This document shows, piece after piece, positions 10,866 to 18,898 of a stretch of DNA of 50,913 nucleotides. The notes under the pieces are model-generated. The model did no database searches. It was not told where the DNA came from and was given only the letters and a program-made list of their open reading frames with translations. Source of the DNA: Chloroflexota bacterium (lineage in GTDB: Bacteria > Chloroflexota > UBA6077 > SHYK01); assembly GCA_035652535.1 (NCBI GenBank), contig DASRDP010000103.1:1-50913 (forward strand), read 5' to 3'. Made by a program: the position numbers and the translations under genes. Every line of letters begins with the position of its first letter. Position 1 is the first letter of the stretch.

Positions 10866-11819
10866 GTGCGGGCCCTGATCACTGGCGTCGGCGGCTTCGC
10901 GGGGCAGCACCTCGCCGCCTTCGCGTTGGCACGCGGGGATAGAGTCTTCGGCGTCGCGCGCGGTCCCGTTCAGTGGCACGTCGACGACCTGGCGCAGAAC
11001 CCAGCGTTCACGGTGATCGAAGCGGATTTGGCCGCGCGGGATGAGGCCGACCGCGCGGTGACAACCGCGGCGCCGGATCACGTGTACCATCTGGCGGCGC
11101 AGTCATCGGTCCACGACTCCTTCGCAAACCCCGTTCAGACGCTGCACAATAACATCGCCTGCACGGTGCACATCTTCGAAGCTGTCCACCGCGCCGCGCC
11201 GGGCGCCCGGGTCCTCGCCGTAAGCTCCTCGGAGATCTACGGCCGAAGCAGCGCGCCGATCGACGAGGGCGCGCCCCTGCGCCCGGAGAACCCGTACGCG
11301 GTCAGCAAAGCGGCCCAGGACTTGCTCGCCTACCAGTACGGCGTGACCCATGGATTGGACGTCGTTCGAGTTCGCCCGTTCAACCACATCGGCCCGGGCC
11401 AGAGCGACCGGTTTGTCGCGTCGAGCTTCGGCCGCCAGATCGCCGAGATCGAGGCTGGCATCCGGAACCCGAGCATCAAAGTGGGAAACCTCGACGCGCG
11501 GCGCGATTTCACGGACGTGCGCGACATGGTTCGCGCCTATCGAATCGCGCTGTTGAGAGGGGAGAAGGGGGCTGCCTACAATGTCGGGAGTGGACGAGCG
11601 ATCGCCGTTCGCGATCTACTCGACCGATTCATCGCGCTTTCGCGGGTGCCCGTGTCAGTCCAGGTCGCGGAGGACCGCCTGCGCCAGTCCGATGCGCCGG
11701 TGATCGTATGCGACTGTCGGCGCTTCTCGTCGCGCACGCACTGGGTGCCGAGCATTCCACTGAATCAGACCGTCGAGGACATCGTGACATACTGGCGCGC
11801 GGCGGTTCGGGCAGCGTGA
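10866..11819 (+). CDS. rmd: Extended SDR, GDP-6-deoxy-D-lyxo-4-hexulose reductase-like
   Basis: NAD(P)-dependent sugar-nucleotide reductase of 317 residues. It has the GVGGFAG dinucleotide loop at the N-terminus, the catalytic Ser in SSSEIYG and the Tyr/Lys pair in NPYAVSK. The run RPFNHIGPGQ and the following SFGRQIAEIEAG pattern resemble Pseudomonas Rmd, which reduces the GDP-4-keto sugar made by Gmd to GDP-D-rhamnose. The start is GTG 10866; in-frame codons upstream overlap metK and are not credible. With the neighbouring gmd, a GDP-D-rhamnose function is the best reading; a GDP-mannose 4,6-dehydratase paralogue is the alternative. Confidence 0.8.
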   Translation: MRALITGVGGFAGQHLAAFALARGDRVFGVARGPVQWHVDDLAQNPAFTVIEADLAARDEADRAVTTAAPDHVYHLAAQSSVHDSFANPVQTLHNNIACTVHIFEAVHRAAPGARVLAVSSSEIYGRSSAPIDEGAPLRPENPYAVSKAAQDLLAYQYGVTHGLDVVRVRPFNHIGPGQSDRFVASSFGRQIAEIEAGIRNPSIKVGNLDARRDFTDVRDMVRAYRIALLRGEKGAAYNVGSGRAIAVRDLLDRFIALSRVPVSVQVAEDRLRQSDAPVIVCDCRRFSSRTHWVPSIPLNQTVEDIVTYWRAAVRAA

Positions 11820-11909
11820 TTCGCTCGGGGTTGATTCGCGCGATGTCGAGTCCCAATCACTACCGCCACACGTGACGACGTTCGCGCGTGTTCGGTTTGG
11901 AGGAACTGG

Positions 11910-12947
11910 GTGCGGGTGCTCATTACCGGGCTGACGGGCATGGCCGGCAGCCATCTCGCGGAGATGCTTCTCGATCGCGGCGACGTGGAGATTTTCGGGA
12001 CGATGCGGTGGCGGAGTCGGCTCGACAACCTCGACGACATCGCTTCCCGCGGGTTGCTCAATACGATGGAGGGGCTGCAGATCCGCGACGAAGCATCGCT
12101 CAGCCAGCACGCCCGTCCCGGCATGGTCAATGTCGTGGAGTGCGATCTGTGCGACGCTACGTCCACGGTCCAGATGATTGGCGCCGTTCGTCCGGACTGG
12201 ATCTTCCACCTCGCCGCTCAGAGCTTCGTGCCGACCTCGTGGCACAGTCCGGCGCAGACCATCCAGACCAACGTCCTCGGTCAGCTCAACCTGTTCGAGG
12301 CGATCCGACGGGTGGGTCTCGAGCCACGAATACAGATCGCCGGCAGTAGCGAGCAGTACGGGCTCGTTCACGAAAGCGAGGTGCCAATTCGCGAGACGAA
12401 CCCGTTCCGACCACTGAGCCCGTACGCGGTGAGCAAGATTGGTCAGGAGATGATGGCGTACCAATACCACAAGAGCTACGGCTTTCACACCGTGGTCACG
12501 CGCGGGTTCAATCACACAGGGCCGCGCCGAGGACAGGTCCTCGCCACATCGAGCTTTGCCAAACAGATCGCCGAGATCGAGGCGGGGCTTCGCGAGCCCG
12601 TCATGGAAGTCGGAGACCTCAGTAGCAAACGGGATTGGAGCGACGTGCGGGACATCGTGCGGGGGTATTGGCTGGCTCTTGAGCACTGCAATGCTGGCGA
12701 GTCTTATAACATCGGCTCCGATCGTGCGATCGCGGTCGGGGAGATGCTGGATATCTTGCTCGGGCTCAGCTCGAAGCGGATTGACAAGCGCGTCGATCCC
12801 ACGCGCCTGCGGCCATCGGACGTCAAGCTGTTGTGCGGGGATTCGTCCAAGTTTCGTGGCGCGACTGGCTGGGCTCCCACCATCCCGTTTACAAAGACAA
12901 TGGAAGACTTGTTGAATTACTGGCGAAAACGTCTGAGGAAGCAATGA
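11910..12947 (+). CDS. gmd: GDP-mannose 4,6-dehydratase
   Basis: Extended SDR of 345 residues converting GDP-mannose to GDP-4-keto-6-deoxymannose. Features are GLTGMAGSHLAE (NADP loop), an inserted TMRWRSRLDNLDDI segment contacting the cofactor, the catalytic GSSEQYG, SPYAVSK and the FNHTGPRRG loop typical of Gmd. The start is GTG 11910 with GGAGGAAC about 8 nt before it, after a 90-bp gap from the reductase gene. Its stop overlaps the ATG of the phosphohexomutase. The product would feed the adjacent Rmd-like reductase for D-rhamnose in an exopolysaccharide or glycoprotein. Confidence 0.88.
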   Translation: MRVLITGLTGMAGSHLAEMLLDRGDVEIFGTMRWRSRLDNLDDIASRGLLNTMEGLQIRDEASLSQHARPGMVNVVECDLCDATSTVQMIGAVRPDWIFHLAAQSFVPTSWHSPAQTIQTNVLGQLNLFEAIRRVGLEPRIQIAGSSEQYGLVHESEVPIRETNPFRPLSPYAVSKIGQEMMAYQYHKSYGFHTVVTRGFNHTGPRRGQVLATSSFAKQIAEIEAGLREPVMEVGDLSSKRDWSDVRDIVRGYWLALEHCNAGESYNIGSDRAIAVGEMLDILLGLSSKRIDKRVDPTRLRPSDVKLLCGDSSKFRGATGWAPTIPFTKTMEDLLNYWRKRLRKQ

Positions 12948-14440
12948 TGAGCCAGAGCGCGCCGCTGGACAGCTCGCGAGGTGCATCGCCCGCCGCGGCG
13001 ACGCGGGCCCATACCCGAATCGAGTTCGGCACCGATGGCTGGCGCGCCATCATCGCCGAGGACTTCACCTTTGCCAACGTCCGGATTTGCGCCCAGGCGG
13101 TCGCCGACTACCTCAGGGACACTGGGCTGGTGGACCGGGGGCTCGTCATCGGCTATGACACCCGGTTCGCGTCTGAGCATTTCGCGGCCGCGGTGGCGGA
13201 AGTCGCGGCCGCGAACGGGCTGCGGGCGTACCTTTGTGGCGCGCCAGCGCCCACGCCGGTCGTTTCGTATTCGGTCCTGCACCGCCACGCGGGCGGCGGT
13301 GTCGTCATCACGGCGAGCCACAATCCCGGGGAGTGGAACGGATTCAAGTACAAGCCGGACTATGCTGGATCCGCGTCACCGGAGGTCGTGGCGGCGCTTG
13401 AGGACCGAATTCGAAGCATTCAGCGCTCGGGCGACGGCGTTCGCACGATGTCCCTCGCGGCGGCCCGAGCCGCAGGCGCCGTCCAGATCATCGATCCCGT
13501 CGCCCCGTACTCCGAGCAGATCGGGCGTTTGGTGGATCTGCGGCGACTGCGTCAGGCCGGCCTCACTGTGGTGGTCGATTCCATGCACGGGGCGGGAAGC
13601 GGGTATTTCCGTCGACTGCTGGAAGGTGGGACGACGCGCGTTGTCGAGATTCGAAGCGAGCGCAACCCAGTATTTCCCGGCATGCACAACCCTGAGCCGA
13701 TCGCACGGAACCTGGAGCCCCTCGTCGAGCGGATTCGCGCGGAGCATGGCGACATCGGGCTCGCGACTGACGGCGATGCCGATCGGATCGGTATCGTCGA
13801 CGAGCGCGGCGAGTTCATCAATCAACTCGAAACCTATGGCTTGCTGCTCCTCTACTTGCTTGACGTGCGGGGCCAGCGAGGACCGGTGGTCCGATCGCTG
13901 ACGTCGACCTCCATGGCGGACCGTCTGGGCCGGCGATTTGGCGTCCCCGTCTACGAGACGCCGGTGGGATTCAAATACGTGGGTCCCAAAATGATGGAAA
14001 GCAACGCCATCATGGGTGGAGAGGAAAGCGGCGGCTTCGGCTTCGCGGGGCATATCCCCGAGCGCGACGCGATCCTGGCCGGTCTATTCGCTCTCGACCT
14101 GCTGGTTCAGCGCGGCCGACCGTTTTCGCACCTCCTCAGCTATCTGGCCGACATGGCCGGGCCGTCGTTTTACGCCCGCATCGACTTAACGTTCGATGCG
14201 GGCGAGCGGGAGCGTATCCTTCGCCAAGTCGCCGAATTCCAGCCGGCCGTGATCGATGGAAGCCCCGTGGTCTCCACGAATGACGTTGACGGCAAAAAAT
14301 TCATGTTGGATGATGGCTCCTGGCTCTTGATCCGGTTCTCCGGCACTGAGCCGCTGCTGCGGATCTACACGGAAACCACGAGCGCAGCCCGAGTCTCCCG
14401 ATTGCTGGACGTCGGTCGTTCGATTGCGGGCGTACCGTGA
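12944..14440 (+). CDS. Phosphoglucomutase / phosphomannomutase (alpha-D-phosphohexomutase)
   Basis: Interconverts hexose 6- and 1-phosphates. All four family motifs are present in order: the phosphoserine loop VVITASHNPGEWNGFK, the metal loop DGDADRIGI, the sugar loop GEESGGFGF and the phosphate loop RFSGTEPLLRIY. Length 498 residues fits. The start is ATG 12944 overlapping the gmd stop, with GAGGAA 3 nt before it; the adjacent ATG at 12947 is equally possible. Glucose versus mannose preference cannot be read from motifs, but the setting between gmd and a phosphomannose isomerase suggests supply of mannose-1-phosphate. Confidence 0.92.
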   Translation: MMSQSAPLDSSRGASPAAATRAHTRIEFGTDGWRAIIAEDFTFANVRICAQAVADYLRDTGLVDRGLVIGYDTRFASEHFAAAVAEVAAANGLRAYLCGAPAPTPVVSYSVLHRHAGGGVVITASHNPGEWNGFKYKPDYAGSASPEVVAALEDRIRSIQRSGDGVRTMSLAAARAAGAVQIIDPVAPYSEQIGRLVDLRRLRQAGLTVVVDSMHGAGSGYFRRLLEGGTTRVVEIRSERNPVFPGMHNPEPIARNLEPLVERIRAEHGDIGLATDGDADRIGIVDERGEFINQLETYGLLLLYLLDVRGQRGPVVRSLTSTSMADRLGRRFGVPVYETPVGFKYVGPKMMESNAIMGGEESGGFGFAGHIPERDAILAGLFALDLLVQRGRPFSHLLSYLADMAGPSFYARIDLTFDAGERERILRQVAEFQPAVIDGSPVVSTNDVDGKKFMLDDGSWLLIRFSGTEPLLRIYTETTSAARVSRLLDVGRSIAGVP

Positions 14441-15507
14441 TCGACCTCGACCAGCCGCCGCAGTTCGCCGACGTTGATGGACTGGGCATGCTCGAACGCA
14501 TCCTCGGGTTGCCCGAACAGATTCGAGACGCGTGGGCGATGACGCGCGATCTCGACCTCCCCGACTCCCACGCCGAAGCGGCAAATATCGTCATCTGCGG
14601 AATGGGCGGGTCGGCGATCGGCGGGGACCTGGTCCGATCCCTGGCAGACGATGAGGCGCGCGTGCCGATCGCCGTGGTTCGAGGCTACGACCTTCCGCGG
14701 TACGTCGATGGGCGATCCCTCGTCGTCGTCTCAAGCTTCTCGGGCGCCACGGAAGAAACCCTTTCGGCGTTCGACCAGGCTCTCGAAAGAGGAGCCCGCC
14801 TTATCGCTCTGACACAGGGCGGGCCGCTCCTCGATCGCGCGCAGTCTCACGGTGTGCCAGTGGCGCGATTCGCGTTCGCGGGCCAGCCGCGCGAGGCGAT
14901 CGGGTACTCGATGGTCCTGATGCTCGGCGTGCTCTGCCGCCTGAGATACCTGAGCGATCGCGCCCCCGATGTCGATCGCGCCGCTACCACCTTGTCGCAG
15001 ATGCTCGCCACCATCGGGCCCGACGTCCCGGCGGAGTCGAATCCCGCCAAGCGTTTGGCGCAGCGGCTCTATGGCAAGCTCGGTCTGGTGTACGCGGGCG
15101 GCCTGCTCGCGGATGTCGCCCGTCGTTGGAAGGGGCAGCTCAACGAGAACGCGAAACACTGGTCGTTCTTCGAGGTTCTCCCCGAGCTGAACCACAACGC
15201 CGTCCTCGGCTATCAATTTCCCACGGACATCGCGCCGCACGTGCTCGTCGTGACGCTGTCCAGCTCGCTCAACAATCCCCGAGTCCGGGTGCGGGAGCGC
15301 GTGACGGCGGAGCTGCTGGCACGGTGGGGGGTCGCCACGGAGGTCGTCAACGCGCGGGGGACCTCCCCGCTCGAGCACGTGCTTTCGACAAGCTACGTAG
15401 GCGACTTCGTAAGCTACTACCTCGCGCTCGTGAACGACGTGGATCCGAGCGACATCAACACCATCACGTTCCTGAAGGCGCGTCTGGAGCGCGAGAACCA
15501 TGGCTGA
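14437..15507 (+). CDS. Bifunctional phosphoglucose/phosphomannose isomerase
   Basis: SIS-fold isomerase of 356 residues of the archaeal/actinobacterial/Chloroflexota PGI-PMI type, acting on glucose-6-P, fructose-6-P and mannose-6-P. Visible motifs are CGMGGSAIGGDL, the phosphate-binding SSFSGATEETL and NENAKHWSFFEVLPELNHN, which holds the catalytic Glu and His. The start is GTG 14437, overlapping the mutase stop (GTGA). It overlaps the next small gene by 8 bp. It opens the route from central metabolism to GDP-D-rhamnose; a GDP-mannose pyrophosphorylase is the only missing step in this window. Confidence 0.9.
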   Translation: MIDLDQPPQFADVDGLGMLERILGLPEQIRDAWAMTRDLDLPDSHAEAANIVICGMGGSAIGGDLVRSLADDEARVPIAVVRGYDLPRYVDGRSLVVVSSFSGATEETLSAFDQALERGARLIALTQGGPLLDRAQSHGVPVARFAFAGQPREAIGYSMVLMLGVLCRLRYLSDRAPDVDRAATTLSQMLATIGPDVPAESNPAKRLAQRLYGKLGLVYAGGLLADVARRWKGQLNENAKHWSFFEVLPELNHNAVLGYQFPTDIAPHVLVVTLSSSLNNPRVRVRERVTAELLARWGVATEVVNARGTSPLEHVLSTSYVGDFVSYYLALVNDVDPSDINTITFLKARLERENHG

Positions 15508-15748
15508 GGAACACCAGGTCAAGTGCACGCGATGCGGCGAGAAGGGACCTGGCCTACCGCGACCGCCACTCGCGGGCGAGATCGGACAGCTCGTGTACGA
15601 CAACGTGTGCCGAAGCTGCTGGGGTGAATGGTTCGAACAATCGGTCGGAGTGATCAACCATTACGGCCTCAATCCTGCGATCCGCGAGGATCGGCAGCAG
15701 CTGTACGAGGTGATGCGGGAGTACCTCGTCCTGCCGGGAAAGGCGTGA
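15500..15748 (+). CDS. YggX-like (Fe(II)-trafficking type) small protein with four cysteines
   Basis: An 82-residue protein overlapping the isomerase gene by 8 bp. From residue 24 on it matches the YggX pattern: LAGEIGQLVYDNV, then a Trp-rich helix (CWGEWFEQS), then INHYGLNP and a C-terminal helix DRQQLYEVMREYL, as in E. coli YggX, a proposed iron-trafficking protein protecting Fe-S clusters. Unlike E. coli YggX it carries two CxxC pairs, Cys9/Cys12 and Cys37/Cys40, which could bind zinc or iron. Family assignment rests on pattern resemblance, so it is moderate. It is the last gene of the SAM/rhamnose run. Confidence 0.7.
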   Translation: MAEEHQVKCTRCGEKGPGLPRPPLAGEIGQLVYDNVCRSCWGEWFEQSVGVINHYGLNPAIREDRQQLYEVMREYLVLPGKA

Positions 15749-15783
15749 CCGCGCGGGCGTGAGGGGACTGAGACCCGGATCAG

Positions 15784-15815
15784 CACAATTTGGAACTAGT
15801 TCCGAATGAATTGTG
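15784..15815. promoter_or_regulatory. Palindromic site 1 upstream of the PUA-like gene
   Basis: A perfect 12-bp palindrome GGAACTAGTTCC (15792-15803) is flanked by a second perfect pair, CACAATT (15784-15790) and AATTGTG (15809-15815). The zero-loop centre fits a dimeric repressor operator better than an RNA hairpin. The local base composition is much AT-richer than the surroundings. Confidence 0.5.
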
Positions 15816-15816
15816 T

Positions 15817-15846
15817 GACATCTGGGACGGCATGCCGTGGGATGTC
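15817..15846. promoter_or_regulatory. Palindromic site 2 upstream of the PUA-like gene
   Basis: A perfect 12-bp palindrome ACGGCATGCCGT (15827-15838) is flanked by GACAT (15817-15821) and ATGTC (15842-15846). It abuts site 1 and lies 48 bp before the next start codon. Function unknown; it could be a second operator or contribute to transcript end formation. Confidence 0.4.
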
Positions 15847-15893
15847 CGGTATCATTGGCGTGGCGCATCGGGATGGGATGACAAGGGGGGCGA

Positions 15894-16406
15894 TTGGCAG
15901 AAGAGAGCGCCGAACCGAACGCCCGTGACGCCGTGGCTCCCGGCGAAACCACTCCGCCGCTGCCCGTGCCCCACCAGTACTGGCTGCGCGTGCACGGATA
16001 TCCTTCGGATCTCTCGAATGAGGTTGTTTACTACAACGACTTCTTCGATCTGCGCGAAGGCGTGCTCGCCTCCGATCCGACCATCAATCTCAGGCCGCAC
16101 GATGTCATCATCTACTATGCTGATGGCCCTTCGATTGTTTATGGCGTTGCGACCGTGACGGGCGAGGTCGAGGGTCCGCTGCCGGACCCGCGCCGCGGTC
16201 AGCGCTGGATCGTTCCGATCCGCCGAGAGCTGCTGATCCGCGCCGTTGACAAGTCTCCGCCAGCGGCGACTCTCGCCCCGCCGAGCGGGCGTCACTTCCT
16301 CGCCCGCGTGCGCGATGCAACGTACATTCGCCTCCCGGATGAGGATGGCGAGTATCTCATCGCCCAAGTCAAGAGTCGAGCCGGTCCCACAAAAGCCGCG
16401 GATTGA
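15894..16406 (+). CDS. Hypothetical protein with PUA/EVE-like domain
   Basis: A 170-residue soluble protein starting at TTG 15894, with AAGGGGGG about 4 nt upstream. An acidic, proline-rich N-tail (about 1-27) precedes a domain with the pattern YWLRVHGY ... LRPHDVIIYYADGP ... VYGVATVTGE ... RWIVPIRRELL. This order (aromatic start, D-V-I-x-Y-Y strand, I/V-Y-G-V-A-x-V strand, W-x-V strand) resembles EVE/PUA-like nucleic-acid-binding folds, which read modified bases. That is a fold guess by eye, not a proven match. It follows two palindromes and precedes the D,D-carboxypeptidase by 39 bp. Confidence 0.65.
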   Translation: MAEESAEPNARDAVAPGETTPPLPVPHQYWLRVHGYPSDLSNEVVYYNDFFDLREGVLASDPTINLRPHDVIIYYADGPSIVYGVATVTGEVEGPLPDPRRGQRWIVPIRRELLIRAVDKSPPAATLAPPSGRHFLARVRDATYIRLPDEDGEYLIAQVKSRAGPTKAAD

Positions 16407-16445
16407 CGCGCCGAGTCCGGCGGAACAGGGGAGCATCGAGCGGTC

Positions 16446-18152
16446 ATGACCGCAGTGCGCGTACGCTCACCGTATCGGAGACTCCTTTCCTGGGCACGCG
16501 CGCTGGTCGTGCAGCCCGCGACGCGCGCCGAGCGACTCTACGCCGCGCTCGCGGCGGGGCTCTGCCTGGGTCTCCTGGCAACCTACGGTGTCGGTCAGCT
16601 CGTGGAGGGGTTCGATCAGCAACGGACGCGGGCGCTTCTGGCGGACGGGAGGGACCCGGTCCTCGGGGCCCTGCGGCAACCGGGGTCGGCGAGCGCGGCA
16701 GATCTCGGCCACCAGGGGGCGGAGCAGGCCGCGGCGCCGTTGAGCCTGCCCGCCTGGGTTCAGACGGCTCGTGGGACCACTCTCTGGAACGCGCCCAGCG
16801 GCGGTTCGTCTGTAGCGTCCCTGCCGCAGTGGCAGTATCTGAAAGTCGCTGGCGCCGAGGCGGATCGCTTTCACGTCCAGAGCGCGCCCCCTGGCGCGGT
16901 CTCGGAGGGGTGGGTTGACCTGGCGGACGTTGGGGTGTCGGGGCCGCCGGCGGACTGGGTCGCCGCCTCCAGCGACCTGACCTTGTTCGCCGGAGCGGAT
17001 AGCAGCGACCGCATCGGGACGGTTCCGGCGGGAACGAACCTGGAAGTGTCGGGGGAGGGCGCAGCGGATCGCTTGTTCGTGTATTGGCCCAGAGATCCCA
17101 CGTCACGGAGAACGGGATACGGATGGGTAGCACGCGACCAGGTCGCGCCCGCGGCGCCCCCCGCCGAGCTGGCGCTCCCTTCACCGCAGTTTCACGCGGT
17201 CGCCCGCGGGCTCCCGGGAACGTATCGAGCGCGGCTCGGGGACTCAGTCCAGAGTATCGCGACGCGGTTTGGACTCACCGTCGACGCGCTGCTTCGCATG
17301 AATGGGCTCGATTCTCCCGGGAAGGTCGTGGTCGGACTCGTTCTGCAAGTTGCCTCAGTGGACCCACCGTCGGTCCAGGCGCCAGGACCCCGCAAGGTTC
17401 GCGATCTCTCCCCCGGGCTGATCAGCGCGGAGCACGCCGTGGTCGTCGACGATGAGTCGGGGGAGATCCTCTGGGCCAAGGACGCCAATACGCCGGTCCC
17501 CCCTGCAAGCTTGACGAAGATTGTCACCGCTCTCGTGACCCTCGACCACGCGAACCTGACCGACAATGTGGTCGTGCACGTGGACAGCAGGAAGATGACC
17601 GACAGCACGGTGATGGGTCTGTACCCAGGCGAACAGTTGACGGTCGAAGATCTGCTCTATGGGATGATGCTTCCTTCTGGCAACGACGCGGCTCTCGCCC
17701 TGGCGCAATACGTGGCCGGAACCAAAGAGTCCTTCGCGGACCTCATGAACGAGAAAGTCCGGTCTTTGGGCCTCACCGGCTCGCACTTCGTAAATCCCCA
17801 CGGTCTCGACGCCGCCGGGCACGTCGCGTCCGCGTATGACATGGCCATGTTGGCGCGTGAAGGAATGCGCAATCCAGCCTTTCGGTCGCTGGCCGCGGCG
17901 CGGACCTATGACACTCCCCATGGGAAAGGCTATTCGCTCTCCAACCTCAACCAGCTCCTGTGGCGGTACCCGGGCGCCGATGGCGTCAAGATCGGGTTCA
18001 CGGACGCAGCCGGCAGAGCGATCGTGGGGTCCGCGACGCGAGATGGGCATCGCGTGATCGTCGTCGCGTTGCGGAGCGCCGACACCTACGCGGACTGCTC
18101 GGCGCTGTTGGATTGGGCCTTCGGCTCGTATTCCTGGCAAGAAGACGAGTAA
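16446..18152 (+). CDS. D-alanyl-D-alanine carboxypeptidase (S11) with SH3 and LysM domains
   Basis: Cell-envelope peptidoglycan enzyme of 568 residues. A signal-anchor helix (about 31-52) is followed by two SH3b-like modules (about 100-165 and 172-240), a LysM module (about 262-303, RLGDSVQSIATRFGLTVDAL) and an S11 penicillin-binding domain. Catalytic motifs are Ser355-x-x-Lys358 (SLTK) and Ser411-Gly-Asn413. The third motif, normally Lys-Thr-Gly, reads Lys515-Ile-Gly. This layout anchors the peptidase to peptidoglycan. The start is ATG 16446. It is convergent with the kinase-like gene downstream. Confidence 0.9.
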   Translation: MTAVRVRSPYRRLLSWARALVVQPATRAERLYAALAAGLCLGLLATYGVGQLVEGFDQQRTRALLADGRDPVLGALRQPGSASAADLGHQGAEQAAAPLSLPAWVQTARGTTLWNAPSGGSSVASLPQWQYLKVAGAEADRFHVQSAPPGAVSEGWVDLADVGVSGPPADWVAASSDLTLFAGADSSDRIGTVPAGTNLEVSGEGAADRLFVYWPRDPTSRRTGYGWVARDQVAPAAPPAELALPSPQFHAVARGLPGTYRARLGDSVQSIATRFGLTVDALLRMNGLDSPGKVVVGLVLQVASVDPPSVQAPGPRKVRDLSPGLISAEHAVVVDDESGEILWAKDANTPVPPASLTKIVTALVTLDHANLTDNVVVHVDSRKMTDSTVMGLYPGEQLTVEDLLYGMMLPSGNDAALALAQYVAGTKESFADLMNEKVRSLGLTGSHFVNPHGLDAAGHVASAYDMAMLAREGMRNPAFRSLAAARTYDTPHGKGYSLSNLNQLLWRYPGADGVKIGFTDAAGRAIVGSATRDGHRVIVVALRSADTYADCSALLDWAFGSYSWQEDE

Positions 18153-18165
18153 CGCCGAGGGGGAC

Positions 18166-18201
18166 CCGCGGCCGGCTCCCCGCCGCTGGCGACGGCCGCG
18201 G
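18166..18201. repeat. Inverted repeat in the convergent spacer
   Basis: CCGCGGCCG (18166-18174) and CGGCCGCGG (18193-18201) are perfect 9-bp arms with an 18-nt loop, placed in the 108-bp spacer between two convergent genes. No T-run follows on either strand. It may serve as a bidirectional transcript-end structure. Confidence 0.35.
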
Positions 18202-18260
18202 CGCCCTCCGGGCCCGACGGAAACGGCGGGACAGCGTGATGGCTTGGTGTCGTGCTGGCG

Positions 18261-18893
18261 CTACATGCTGCGGGCGGTCTGGCAGATGAGATCCGCTGCG
18301 AGCTCTCGACCGACGTAGCCCGCGTTGATCAACAGGTGATAGTTCTGAGGCGCTTGCCAATCCGCGTGGTAGAAGTGGCGCGCATACCGCGCCCGGGCGC
18401 CATCGAAGTCGCGGACGATGCGCTCCGCCTCCTGTCGACTCACGCCCTGCTCCTTCACGACCGAGAGCGCGCGCAGATCGAACGGCGCGTAGATGTGCAC
18501 GTGCAGCGCCCGGGGATGGTTTCGAAGGACGAACTGGCTTCCGCGGCCGACGATCACCGCGTTGCTGCTCCGCGCGGCCTCCTGAATGACCTGCTCGGTC
18601 ACCTGGACGTACGTTCGATTGGACAGGTCCATCACGTCGCCGGGGGCCTCGACGAGGTCCGGCGGCGATGACGCATCCGGATAGCTCACGCGCAGGGCGT
18701 TCACCAGCCGGCTGATCAGGGTCTCCCCGCGCTCGTCGTGCTCACTCACGACGTCCTCGGGGAGACCCAGACGCAGGGCTACCTCGTAGATGAGCTGCCG
18801 GTCGAGAAGGGGCGCGTCGAGGATCTGCGCGACGCGCTGGGCAATCTCTCCGCCGCCGCTCGCGAACTGACGGGAGACTGTCACGACGGGCAT
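18261..18893 (-). CDS. Cytidylate kinase-like family protein
   Basis: A 210-residue P-loop kinase relative of the Cytidylate_kin2 family. It opens with VVTVSRQFASGGGEIAQRVA, the family's version of the phosphate loop, which lacks the canonical Walker GxGK[S/T] lysine. Further features are LDAPLLDRQLIYEVA (the substrate side) and AVIVGRGSQFVLRNHP. ATG 18893 places the P-loop at the N-terminus as in relatives; upstream codons overlap ilvE. It begins 5 nt after the ilvE stop and is probably co-transcribed with it. The true substrate of this family is not established, so a nucleotide-kinase role is only tentative. Confidence 0.8.
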   Translation of the reverse strand: MPVVTVSRQFASGGGEIAQRVAQILDAPLLDRQLIYEVALRLGLPEDVVSEHDERGETLISRLVNALRVSYPDASSPPDLVEAPGDVMDLSNRTYVQVTEQVIQEAARSSNAVIVGRGSQFVLRNHPRALHVHIYAPFDLRALSVVKEQGVSRQEAERIVRDFDGARARYARHFYHADWQAPQNYHLLINAGYVGRELAADLICQTARSM

Positions 18894-18898
18894 GGTCG

